Source: Myroides profundi (GTDB taxonomy: Bacteria; Bacteroidota; Bacteroidia; Flavobacteriales; Flavobacteriaceae). From it: a stretch of 64,000 nt of DNA. Positions 8,710-16,730 of this stretch are shown piece after piece (the first letter of the stretch is position 1; each line of letters opens with the position of its first letter). The stretch spans positions 2,914,001-2,978,000 of the forward strand of contig NZ_CP010817.1 of NCBI RefSeq assembly GCF_000833025.1. Reading direction: 5' to 3'. Below the pieces are notes generated by a model. It was not told where the DNA came from, did not search any database, and worked only from the letters and a program-made list of their open reading frames with translations. The position numbers and the translations under genes are program-made.

Positions 8710-8727
8710 TATCGTAATATTACGATA
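8710..8727. promoter_or_regulatory. ArsR-type operator between arsR and DUF6428
   Basis: TATCGTAATATTACGATA is a perfect 18-bp palindrome in the gap between the arsR stop and the DUF6428 start. It matches the imperfect palindrome upstream of arsR at 15 of the 16 core positions. Together they point to a binding site for the ArsR dimer and to a second regulated promoter for DUF6428-acr3. Confidence 0.75.
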
Positions 8728-8747
8728 CGTTAGTTTAAAAAAATGCC

Positions 8748-9077
8748 TTAGCAGCATTCGTTGTTTTGAATAGATTGTGCAAAGAATAACCCAAATTCTT
8801 GAGCAAATTCATTCCATACATTATCATCTATACAATAACAGACAGACTTCCCTTCTATACTTCCCTTAATAAGACCACTGTTTTTTAACTCTTTCAGATG
8901 TTGAGATATAGTTGCTTGTGCAAGACCTAATTCTTCTACTAAGTCATTACAGATACAGGCTTTCTGATTAATGATGTATTGAAGAATAGCTAATCTAGCT
9001 GGATGCGCTAATACTTTAAACATACTCGCTAATCGATTCTTTTTCTCGCTAAACAATTCTGCTTTTGTAATTCCCAT
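8748..9077 (-). CDS. arsR: ArsR/SmtB family arsenic-responsive repressor
   Basis: This 109-residue winged-helix protein has the ArsR fold with AHPARLAILQYI (alpha3) and the recognition helix in ATISQHLKELKNSGLI. The metal site is of the alpha3 type: ACICNDLVEEL gives two Cys spaced by one residue, as in ELCVCDL of classical ArsR. A further CC pair ends the protein (NNECC). With arsenite bound it should release its operators. Matching palindromes lie just upstream of its own start and between it and the next gene. It is the first gene of the operon. Confidence 0.93.
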   Translation of the reverse strand: MGITKAELFSEKKNRLASMFKVLAHPARLAILQYIINQKACICNDLVEELGLAQATISQHLKELKNSGLIKGSIEGKSVCYCIDDNVWNEFAQEFGLFFAQSIQNNECC

Positions 9078-9095
9078 AATCTGTCCATTTAATAC

Positions 9096-9111
9096 ATCGC
9101 AATATTACGAT
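9096..9111. promoter_or_regulatory. ArsR-type operator upstream of arsR
   Basis: ATCGCAATATTACGAT is a near-perfect 16-bp palindrome (one mismatched pair) about 18 bases upstream of the arsR ATG. It is the same motif as at 8710-8727, so autoregulation by ArsR is the likely role. Confidence 0.75.
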
Positions 9112-9163
9112 ACATTATTGAAATAACAAAGAAAATGAGGGATAATTACACGAATGATATAAG

Positions 9164-9189
9164 GTAGAGACGCAATACTTTGCGTCTAA
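9164..9189 (+). repeat. REP-like hairpin on the 3' side of the RAYT gene
   Basis: The element reads GTAG-AGACGCAA-TACT-TTGCGTCT on the plus strand, an 8-bp perfect stem with a 4-base loop (9168-9187) headed by GTAG at 9165. It lies 25 bases past the RAYT stop. The same hairpin occurs in opposite orientation in the cluster at 9841-10050 on the other side of the gene. Confidence 0.75.
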
Positions 9190-9214
9190 CACCCAGTATG
9201 GTCGCCAACATTTT

Positions 9215-9736
9215 TTATAGATCATTATAGAATTTATCTTGTTCCCAAGTTATTGGGTTCATTATAATATAATTAGCAATCTTTATATAAGATTCAGCGG
9301 TTCGTATAATATGATCATGATATCTTGGTTGCCAGAAAAAAGGAATATTTAGTCTGTAAGCTTCTTTTTTAACTCCTACTTTAAATCCTCTTACTATAGA
9401 GCCTAAACTGCTAGAAGTAACTTTACATTCTTTTTTTAGTGCACAGTTGTTATCAAATGTGTTGATGTTGTTGATATGTAGAATACCATGTATATGATTA
9501 GGCATTATAATAAAGGTATCAAGAATAACATAAGGATGATAAATAGGAATATCATTCCAACATCTTAGGACGCTTTGTCCTAATGAGTTTAAGATTGTTT
9601 CTCCTTGTAGAATTGTTCCAAAGTAATTAATTCTATTTTTCGTACATATCGTAATAAAATAAGTACCATTATTACTGTAATCCCACCATTGAGCCCTATT
9701 AGAAGGGCTTCTATATATTTTATTGTTTTTATCCAT
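9215..9736 (-). CDS. REP-associated tyrosine transposase (RAYT, Y1_Tnp family)
   Basis: This 173-residue protein is a member of the IS200-related TnpA_REP family. It has GTYFITICTKNR near residue 25 and the HUH metal motif in IIMPNHIHGIL (about residue 85). The catalytic Tyr candidate lies in RYHDHIIRTAESYIKIANYI, and the family end NYIIMNPITWEQDKFY is present. RAYTs cut and join single-stranded DNA at REP hairpins with a GTAG-type head. Here REP-like hairpins flank the gene on both sides, so it is a self-contained unit. I see no internal stop or truncation, so it may be active. It does not belong to the neighbouring ars or aldehyde dehydrogenase units. Confidence 0.92.
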   Translation of the reverse strand: MDKNNKIYRSPSNRAQWWDYSNNGTYFITICTKNRINYFGTILQGETILNSLGQSVLRCWNDIPIYHPYVILDTFIIMPNHIHGILHINNINTFDNNCALKKECKVTSSSLGSIVRGFKVGVKKEAYRLNIPFFWQPRYHDHIIRTAESYIKIANYIIMNPITWEQDKFYNDL

Positions 9737-9840
9737 TATCTTTTTAGGTTTAATTTATGTCTACAAAAAGCATTCCTATTACTATGGAATTTATTTAAAT
9801 ACAGGGTTTTTAGACACAATACTCACCTCTACAGAACAAG

Positions 9841-10050
9841 TTGATGGACATACTATACGGTAGACGCAATGTATTGCGTCTCTACAGAACATTACTTATA
9901 TACACACTACACGTTAGATACAATGTATTGTACCTCTCTACAGAAGTTGATGGACATACTATACAGTAGACGCAATGTATTGCGTCTCTACAGAACATTA
10001 CTTATATACACACTACACGTTAGACACAACGTATTGTGCCTCTACAGAAC
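9841..10050. repeat. Tandem REP cluster (two 104-106 bp units)
   Basis: Two direct repeats lie back to back, 9841-9946 and 9947-10050, nearly identical apart from a 2-base difference and a few substitutions. Each holds a strong hairpin (AGACGCAAT-GT-ATTGCGTCT at 9862-9881 and 9968-9987) and a weaker, diverged one (about 9915-9935 and 10022-10041), all followed by TCTAC. A further half element lies at 9811-9834. Read on the minus strand the strong copies begin GTAGAGACGCAATAC, the same as the single element at 9164 on the plus strand. The block is non-coding. Confidence 0.85.
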
Positions 10051-10098
10051 ATTCTTTGTCATATAAAATTCATTAACCAATGAATATAAAAACAAAAA

Positions 10099-10124
10099 GA
10101 GGATGTTCTATAAAGAACACCCTC
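10099..10124 (-). terminator. Terminator of the aldehyde dehydrogenase gene
   Basis: The stem GAGGaTGTTCT/AGAACAcCCTC with an ATAA loop lies 31 bases past the stop at 10155 and is followed in the minus direction by CTTTTTGTTTTT. Confidence 0.75.
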
Positions 10125-10154
10125 CACTTAAACAATTAAAAGTACTTATTACTA

Positions 10155-11555
10155 CTAATAAGCTTTATCTATATCAGTTACTCTGATCAATTTCTCATTG
10201 ACGAATTCATGGATACCGTATTTCGCTTGTTCTCTACCATACCCTGACTTCTTCGTACCACCAAAAGGTAATTCTGGTGAGATACCTGTCACATGGTTGA
10301 TATACACCATTCCGGTAGCAATCTGACGAGCGACCTTCACTCCTCTTTCTTTATTCTCTGTGAATACACTACCGCCTAATCCATAATCTGTATCATTAGC
10401 TAATGCGATAGCCTCTGCCTCGTTCTCTACTTCATAAATCATGAATACAGGACCGAAGATTTCTTCGCTATAGGCATCCATCCCTTTTTTGATACCTGTT
10501 AGAATAGTTGGTTCCATAAACCATCCCTCTCTGCCTAGTTTATTCCCGCCATAGACTAACTTAGCGCCTTGTTCTACAGCTTTCTTCACTTGTTTTAATA
10601 CATCTTCTCTAGCTTTCTCACTACTTAGAGGTGCTAACTGAGTATCAGCTGACATAGGATCCCCTACTTTTGTTTGCTTTACTTGTTCAGTTACTCCCTC
10701 AATAAACGCCTTAGCTAATTTCTTATCTACTATAAGACGTTTAGGCGATACACATACTTGACCAGCATTCCATAGTCGACCTTCTACAGCACCCTTAATT
10801 GCTTTCTTAAGATCTGCATCATCTAGTACGACGAAAGCATCACTACCTCCTAACTCTAGTGTCGTTTTCTTAATATATTTACCTGCTGCGGCAGCTACAC
10901 TTGATCCTGCTGGCTCACTTCCTGTAAATGCTACAGCTTTCACTCTAGGATCACCGATAATTGCTTCTATAGATGTTCCTGGTACAAATAGATTAGTGTA
11001 TACCCCATCAGGTAGACCACATTCTTTAAAAATCACCTCCATAATCTCTGCACACTGAGGAATATTAGAAGCATGTTTTAACACCATCGTATTCCCTGCC
11101 ATAAGATTAGGAGCAGCAGAACGAGTAATCTGATAGAATGGGAAGTTCCATGGCTGTACACTAAGAATAGTACCTATGGGTTCTTTACTGATAAATGCTT
11201 CTCCATGAGGCGTTTTTATCTTTTCATCTGCTAATAAGGTTTCTGCATTAGTAGCATAGAAGTCAAAGATATCCGCACATAATAGCACTTCTCCTATTCC
11301 TTCACTGTGTAGTTTACCCATCTCACGAGTGATTAAAGCTCCTAGCTCTTCCTTACGTGCTCTGAAAGTTTCTGCTACTTTATGAATAATAGCTGCTCTT
11401 TCTTTTATCGTAGTCTTGCCCCATGTCAGAAAGGTCTTATCCGCTTTAGCTAAGATTCTATCTATTTCTTCAGGTGACATCACTGGATATACTTTTTCTT
11501 CTTTTCCCGTAGTTGGGTTGATTGTCTTAATACTTGATTTTATCTGTGTACTCAT
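10155..11555 (-). CDS. NAD(P)-dependent aldehyde dehydrogenase, succinate-semialdehyde dehydrogenase type
   Basis: The 466-residue protein belongs to the ALDH superfamily and most resembles succinate-semialdehyde dehydrogenases (GabD/Sad). Signs are the NAD-binding PWNFPFYQITRSAAPNLMAG, VAFTGSEPAGSSVA, the general base Glu in TLELGGSDAF (about residue 234), and the catalytic Cys in NAGQVCVSPKR (about residue 268). The end PFGGTKKSGYGRE is typical. It would oxidise succinate semialdehyde or a related aldehyde to the acid. No gabT-type aminotransferase lies beside it, so the physiological aldehyde is open. It is a single gene, divergent from the metal-efflux operon, with its own terminator. Confidence 0.88.
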   Translation of the reverse strand: MSTQIKSSIKTINPTTGKEEKVYPVMSPEEIDRILAKADKTFLTWGKTTIKERAAIIHKVAETFRARKEELGALITREMGKLHSEGIGEVLLCADIFDFYATNAETLLADEKIKTPHGEAFISKEPIGTILSVQPWNFPFYQITRSAAPNLMAGNTMVLKHASNIPQCAEIMEVIFKECGLPDGVYTNLFVPGTSIEAIIGDPRVKAVAFTGSEPAGSSVAAAAGKYIKKTTLELGGSDAFVVLDDADLKKAIKGAVEGRLWNAGQVCVSPKRLIVDKKLAKAFIEGVTEQVKQTKVGDPMSADTQLAPLSSEKAREDVLKQVKKAVEQGAKLVYGGNKLGREGWFMEPTILTGIKKGMDAYSEEIFGPVFMIYEVENEAEAIALANDTDYGLGGSVFTENKERGVKVARQIATGMVYINHVTGISPELPFGGTKKSGYGREQAKYGIHEFVNEKLIRVTDIDKAY

Positions 11556-11697
11556 AATTATATTTTTTTAAGTCCCTACTAATTTACTTAATTGAAAATG
11601 AAACACTTAAAAACTTATGTTAAATCCCTATGAGTGAAGAAAATATAACAAATACGAGTCTGAATAACACAAGGATCTCATAAGAACAAGATCTATT

Positions 11698-11734
11698 GTA
11701 CTATAAAAAACAATAGTACGAGTCTATTGTTTTT
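11698..11734. promoter_or_regulatory. Overlapping inverted repeats in the divergent region
   Basis: Two competing stems share one arm. GTACTAT (11698-11704) pairs with ATAGTAC (11713-11719). AAAAACAATAG (11706-11716) pairs perfectly with CTATTGTTTTT (11724-11734). ACAATAG is also flanked by CTATTGT on either side (11693-11699 and 11724-11730). It lies between the divergent aldehyde dehydrogenase and DUF6660/czc genes. It could be a complex operator, a bidirectional terminator or an alternative-folding leader; the sequence does not decide. Confidence 0.4.
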
Positions 11735-11746
11735 CATATTTGGCTA

Positions 11747-11761
11747 TGCAACACTGTTGCA
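11747..11761. promoter_or_regulatory. Palindromic operator candidate before the metal-efflux operon
   Basis: TGCAACACTGTTGCA is a perfect 6-bp inverted repeat around ACT. It lies 40 bases upstream of the TATATTTG box and 52 bases upstream of the DUF6660 ATG, a suitable place for a metal-sensing regulator (for example of the Fur/Zur type). The regulator is not in the window. Confidence 0.4.
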
Positions 11762-11800
11762 AAGACATAGTCTATGTTTTATCATCTCATCTCTTTCTAC

Positions 11801-11808
11801 TATATTTG
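11801..11808 (+). promoter_or_regulatory. Bacteroidota -7 element TATATTTG before DUF6660
   Basis: TATATTTG fits TAnnTTTG fully but ends only 4 bases before the ATG at 11813; the upstream box is weak (TTTT at 11777-11780). If it is used, transcription would begin about at the ATG, giving a leaderless mRNA. It could also be a chance match. Confidence 0.3.
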
Positions 11809-11812
11809 CCTT

Positions 11813-12157
11813 ATGAAACAATTCAACAACATATTAAACTTATTTCTTTCGTTAGTTTTTCTAGCGATAAGTTTCTATCCTTGTGCGGATAGTTATGTTG
11901 ATTTGAATATTACTCAAAGTACAGAATCTATACACTTAACTTCTTTACAACAGGCTGACTCTGATATAGACCACTTAGATGTGTGCTCTCCATTGTGTAG
12001 TTGTTCTTGTTGTGCAGTTTCTTTAACTGTGGCAGAAGTCATTAATGTAATAGACCTTTCTTCTGTAAAACACAACCACAAAATCCCTTCATATCACAAA
12101 GATGCTGTGATTAGAATGGAGTACCCTATTTGGCAACCACCTAAGATAGTTGCTTAA
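11813..12157 (+). CDS. DUF6660 family small secreted protein of the metal-efflux operon
   Basis: I choose the ATG at 11813 (MKQFNNILNLFL...) because it begins a signal peptide directly; an upstream in-frame ATG at 11774 adds only 13 hydrophobic codons. The 114-residue protein has a Cys cluster CSPLCSCSCCAVS in the mature part and ends in YPIWQPPKIVA, features of DUF6660, which in Flavobacteriia regularly precedes CzcA/CusA-type efflux genes. Its Cys and His (KHNHK, YHKD) residues suggest periplasmic metal binding; this is inference. It is the first gene of the operon with the RND pump and adaptor. Confidence 0.75.
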   Translation: MKQFNNILNLFLSLVFLAISFYPCADSYVDLNITQSTESIHLTSLQQADSDIDHLDVCSPLCSCSCCAVSLTVAEVINVIDLSSVKHNHKIPSYHKDAVIRMEYPIWQPPKIVA

Positions 12158-12370
12158 TACCCTTTTAACTTTTTATTTCTATCTATTCATTGAGCTATAA
12201 TATTGTTCAATGAACCTTTAGAGCTACTTATTTCTGTAGGCATATTCTAACAGAGAACAAGATTGTAGTTATCCTATACAGGCTTATAGAATCATAAAGT
12301 TAACTCTTGTTATGGCGCGTTACTTAGCCCATACAACACATCACAAATCATTTTTAAGACTATTACTACT

Positions 12371-15300
12371 ATGTTAGATAAAATCATACATTTTAGTATC
12401 CGCAACAAGTTTATTATTGGACTATTTGTTCTAGGGTTAATCACGCTTGGGACTTATTCTCTACTTAATTTACCAATGGATACTCAACCTGATATAACCA
12501 ATAATCAAGTTCAAATTATCACTAGTTCTCCTACACTAGCAACACAAGAAGTGGAACAATTCATCACCTATCCTATCGAGCAGGCTGTAAAGCCTATTCC
12601 TAATATAAAGGAACTTCGCTCTATCAGTAGGTTTGGACTAAGTGTGATCACTGTAGTATTTACAGAAGATACAGATATATACTGGGCTCGTAATCAAATA
12701 TCAGAAAAACTAAAAACTGCTGAAGAAGTCATTCCTAAAGGAGTAGGAACACCGGAGCTAGCTCCTGTGAGTACAGGACTAGGCGAAATATACCAATATG
12801 TAGTCTACCCTAAAGATGGCTATGAAGAAAGATACAATAGTATGGATCTACGTACTATACAAGACTGGATTATCAAACCGCAACTGGTAGGTGTAAAAGG
12901 AGTGGCTGAAGTAAACACCCTAGGAGGTCAATTAAAGCAATACGAAATAGCAGTAAAACCTGACTTGCTTAACAGTATGAACACCTCTATCCTTGAGATA
13001 TTTAACGCACTAGAAGCCAATAACGAGAATACTGGAGGGGCTTATATTGACAAAAAACCTTATGCTTACTTCATCCGAAGTGTAGGAATGGTAAAAAGCA
13101 TAGAAGACATAGAGCGAATCGTAGTGAAGTCTAACAACGGTACTCCTGTATTAGTACGCGATGTAGCAGAAGTACGCATCGGGAGCAGTATTCGATATGG
13201 TGCTGTGACTAAAGATGGAAAAGGTGAAGATGTGAGTGGTATGGTGATGATGCTGAAAGATGCCAATACACAAGAAGTGGTCAAAGCGGTAAAAGAAAGA
13301 ATCACTCAAATAGAAAAAACACTGCCTGAAGGGGTAGCAATAGAACCTTTTATAGATAGAACTAAATTAATCGACAAAACAGTTAGTACCATTCAAACTA
13401 ACCTTATCGAAGGTGCTCTGATTGTCGTATTTGTACTAGTATTGCTTTTAGGAAACTGGAGAGCAGGCCTAATCGTTGCTTCTGTAATACCTCTAGCCTT
13501 ATTATTCGCTATCTCTATGATGAAGTTATTCGGTGTAAGTGGTAACTTAATGAGTTTAGGAGCGATTGATTTCGGATTAATAGTCGATGGAGCTGTTATT
13601 ATTGTAGAAGCCATAGTACATCGACTCCATGCAGGTAAAAATAGAGTGCTCACCCAAGACGAAATGAACACTGAAGTATATACTGCTTCGTCTAAAATAA
13701 GAACAAGTGCTTCGTTTGGAGAAATTATTATCCTAATCGTGTACTTGCCTATTCTAGCTTTAACAGGCATCGAAGGAAAAATGTTTGGCCCTATGGCGAT
13801 GACGGTGTCATTTGCTATTCTAGGAGCTTTCATTCTTTCGCTTACTTATGTACCTATGGCCTCTTCGTTATTCTTATCGAAGAAAGCAGGAAAAGAAAAA
13901 CCAAACTTTAGTGATAAGATTATTGACAAACTATATAGTTGGTATAAACCTCTATTAGAAGGTGCTTTTAAAATAAAAAGAATCGTTCTAGCTATTGCTT
14001 TTGGATTATTTGCCATTGCTTTATTTGTCTTTGGTCGTATGGGAGGTGAGTTTATTCCTACTCTAGACGAAGGGGATTTAGCTACACATATTATTATCTC
14101 TTCTGGTAGTTCGCTATCCCAAGAAATAGAGACTACGACTAAAGCAGAACAGATTCTAATGGAGCGCTTCCCTGAGGTGAAAATGGTCATCTCAAAAATA
14201 GGTAGTGCGGAGATTCCAACGGATCCTATGCCTATGGAAGCTGCCGATATGATTATTATTTTAAAAGAGAAAAAAGAATGGACATCAGCTAAAACCAAAG
14301 AGGAACTTATCTCACTAATGGAAGAAGCCTTAGAAGAAATACCGGGAGTAACGACAGAGTTCTCTCAACCTATCCAAATGCGTTTTAATGAACTAATGAC
14401 TGGAGTAAGAAGTGATGTAGCGATTAAAGTGTTTGGAGATGATCTAGATCGCCTAGCGAGTATAGGAGATGAAATAAGTGGTCTAATCTCAGGTGTACCT
14501 GGCGTAGCTAGTACTAAACTAGAAAGAGTAAGCGGATTACCACAGATATCGATTAAGTATAATCAAGATAAACTTGCGCTATATGGGCTTACGATATCTG
14601 AAATCAGTCAAGTCGTAAGAGCTGGTTTTGCAGGAGAAACTGCAGGAGTAGTTTATGAAGGAGAAAAAAGATTTGACCTAGTCGTACGCTTAGAGAGCAA
14701 TTCTAGACAAGATATTGAAAACCTAAGAAATATGTTTATCCCATTAGCGAATGGGCAACAGATTCCATTAGGACAAATCGCTAATATCGACTTTGAAGAC
14801 GGTCCTCAGCAGATCAGTAGAGAAGATGGTAAAAGACGTATTGTATTAGGATTTAATGTTCGTGAACGAGATGTAAAAAGTGTGGTAAATGACATTCAAG
14901 CCATCTTAGATAAAAAACTAGATATGCCTGATGGATACTTTATCACTTATGGAGGACAATTTGAAAACTTAGTGGAAGCAACAAACCGATTAATGGTAGC
15001 TGTACCTGTAGCTTTAGCATTAATATTTGTGTTGCTATACTTTACTTTTAAATCAGTAAAACAGTCCTTGATGATCTTTACTGCTATTCCTCTTTCTGCT
15101 ATCGGTGGAGTAGCTGCATTATGGCTTAGAGATATGCCTTTTAGTATCTCAGCAGGAGTTGGGTTTATCGCACTTTTCGGAGTCGCTGTATTAAATGGTA
15201 TCGTACTAATCGGTCAGTTTAACTCACTTAAAAAAGAAGGTATGGATTTATATGAAAGAATTATAGAAGGAACTAAAATACGTCTACGCCCTGTATTACT

Positions 15301-16720
15301 TACAGCAGCTGTAGCTTCTCTAGGTTTCTTACCAATGGCACTAAGTACTAGTGCTGGAGCAGAAGTACAAAAACCCCTAGCTACAGTAGTTATCGGAGGG
15401 TTAATCTCTGCAACTATCTTAACGTTAATCGTCTTGCCTATTATCTATTACTATGAAGAAAAAGGATTGGGAATAGGCAAAAAAAATAAAGCTATAGTGG
15501 TCTCTACTCTATTATTACTGATGGGAATAGGTACACAAGCACAAGAAGCCAAAAAGCTTACATTACAAGAGGCTTTAGAACTAAGCGTAGCAAATAATAA
15601 AGGAATAAAAGCGGCAGAGTATAATACAATTGCTCAAAAGCAAATGATAGGAACATACTTTGATCTAGCTAAAACAGATATATCAACAGGTTTTGGGTAT
15701 TTAGATACTAAAGAGAAAAAGGACATTACCTTGTCTATTTCTCAATCTTTCTCGCCATTTACCTATGGAAAGAAAAAGTCTGTTCTAAATAAGGCTTACG
15801 AGACCGCTGTTATCCAACAACAAGGAGCTGTTAATGTTACGGAGTATGCTGTAAGACAAGCTTGGGAAAACTTATTATATGCACTTTCAAAAGAAGTACT
15901 ACTCAAAGAACAAGCAGACTTATTAAAGGATTTTTCTAAATCAGCTAAGCTTCGCTATGAAACAGGTGAAACAACACTCATGGAAAGTAATGTAGCTTCT
16001 GCTAAAGAACAAGAGTTAAGAGTACTTATCACACAAAATAAAACAGGGATAGACAACGAAACTTCTAAACTTAAAGCTCTTTTAAACTTAGAGGAAGATT
16101 TTATCCCTATGAACACGGATATTGTGTATGACAAACATGAGGCAGACGCTGACTTTGATTTGAGTTTAAACAATACTATTCAACTAGCAGAAAAAGAGAT
16201 AGAAACAATAGAAGCAAATAGAAAACTAGAGAAGGCAAACTTCTTACCTGATTTCTCATTAGGTTATAATATAAAATCTGATTCAGGAACTGTAACAGGG
16301 AGTAATGGACTACCTATCACTTATGGGAAAGAATTGCGTGTACCGAGTTATACAGTTGGAATTTCTATACCTATCTTCTTTAGCAGTCAAAATGCTAAGG
16401 TAAAAGCGATGAAGTATGAAATACAACAAGCTACATTGCAAAAAGAATACCTGCACAAACAGTTAGAAGAAAATGTCCAACAACAATTTGACATTATCAA
16501 AGCACAAGAGAAAGTAATCGATTACTATCAAGAAAATGCTTTAAAGAATGCTGCTCTTATCAAAGACCACGCTAAGAAATCTTATAATAATGGGGATATC
16601 TCTTATGTAGAATACATTCAATCCGTAGAAACAGCACTAGCAATTCAGATGAATTACTTAGATGCGATTCTACAGTATAACCTAAGTCACAATACCCTAC
16701 ATTATTTAGTAAACCAATAA
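12371..16720 (+). CDS. CzcA/CusA heavy-metal RND pump fused to a TolC-like outer-membrane channel
   Basis: At 1449 residues this is an RND permease of about 1035 residues joined to an outer-membrane factor of about 390. The pump part shows the N-terminal helix then NLPMDTQPDITNNQVQI, the heavy-metal RND helix-4 region GAIDFGLIVDGAVIIVEAI with its Asp/Glu proton-relay residues, and GVAVLNGIVLIGQFNSL. At about residue 1040-1055 a segment resembling a signal peptide (AIVVSTLLLLMGIGTQAQ) precedes the OEP-type repeats (LTLQEALELSVANNKGIKAA). The fused order is known in flavobacteria. It exports divalent or monovalent heavy metals together with the CzcB adaptor encoded 10 bases downstream. The metal cannot be told from the sequence alone. 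Confidence 0.9.
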   Translation: MLDKIIHFSIRNKFIIGLFVLGLITLGTYSLLNLPMDTQPDITNNQVQIITSSPTLATQEVEQFITYPIEQAVKPIPNIKELRSISRFGLSVITVVFTEDTDIYWARNQISEKLKTAEEVIPKGVGTPELAPVSTGLGEIYQYVVYPKDGYEERYNSMDLRTIQDWIIKPQLVGVKGVAEVNTLGGQLKQYEIAVKPDLLNSMNTSILEIFNALEANNENTGGAYIDKKPYAYFIRSVGMVKSIEDIERIVVKSNNGTPVLVRDVAEVRIGSSIRYGAVTKDGKGEDVSGMVMMLKDANTQEVVKAVKERITQIEKTLPEGVAIEPFIDRTKLIDKTVSTIQTNLIEGALIVVFVLVLLLGNWRAGLIVASVIPLALLFAISMMKLFGVSGNLMSLGAIDFGLIVDGAVIIVEAIVHRLHAGKNRVLTQDEMNTEVYTASSKIRTSASFGEIIILIVYLPILALTGIEGKMFGPMAMTVSFAILGAFILSLTYVPMASSLFLSKKAGKEKPNFSDKIIDKLYSWYKPLLEGAFKIKRIVLAIAFGLFAIALFVFGRMGGEFIPTLDEGDLATHIIISSGSSLSQEIETTTKAEQILMERFPEVKMVISKIGSAEIPTDPMPMEAADMIIILKEKKEWTSAKTKEELISLMEEALEEIPGVTTEFSQPIQMRFNELMTGVRSDVAIKVFGDDLDRLASIGDEISGLISGVPGVASTKLERVSGLPQISIKYNQDKLALYGLTISEISQVVRAGFAGETAGVVYEGEKRFDLVVRLESNSRQDIENLRNMFIPLANGQQIPLGQIANIDFEDGPQQISREDGKRRIVLGFNVRERDVKSVVNDIQAILDKKLDMPDGYFITYGGQFENLVEATNRLMVAVPVALALIFVLLYFTFKSVKQSLMIFTAIPLSAIGGVAALWLRDMPFSISAGVGFIALFGVAVLNGIVLIGQFNSLKKEGMDLYERIIEGTKIRLRPVLLTAAVASLGFLPMALSTSAGAEVQKPLATVVIGGLISATILTLIVLPIIYYYEEKGLGIGKKNKAIVVSTLLLLMGIGTQAQEAKKLTLQEALELSVANNKGIKAAEYNTIAQKQMIGTYFDLAKTDISTGFGYLDTKEKKDITLSISQSFSPFTYGKKKSVLNKAYETAVIQQQGAVNVTEYAVRQAWENLLYALSKEVLLKEQADLLKDFSKSAKLRYETGETTLMESNVASAKEQELRVLITQNKTGIDNETSKLKALLNLEEDFIPMNTDIVYDKHEADADFDLSLNNTIQLAEKEIETIEANRKLEKANFLPDFSLGYNIKSDSGTVTGSNGLPITYGKELRVPSYTVGISIPIFFSSQNAKVKAMKYEIQQATLQKEYLHKQLEENVQQQFDIIKAQEKVIDYYQENALKNAALIKDHAKKSYNNGDISYVEYIQSVETALAIQMNYLDAILQYNLSHNTLHYLVNQ

Positions 16721-16730
16721 TATCAGAGAA

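Noticed and set aside
9841..10050. CRISPR array
   Set aside because: There are only two long units with palindromic cores, no regular short repeats with unique spacers, and no cas genes.
9869..10066. A 65-codon plus-strand ORF in the REP cluster
   Set aside because: Its codons are only the translation of the two 105-bp REP repeats; the peptide repeats itself with the DNA and has no start context.
13066..14298. Minus-strand ORFs within the CzcA gene
   Set aside because: They are antisense to a well-conserved RND pump and show no protein-like features.
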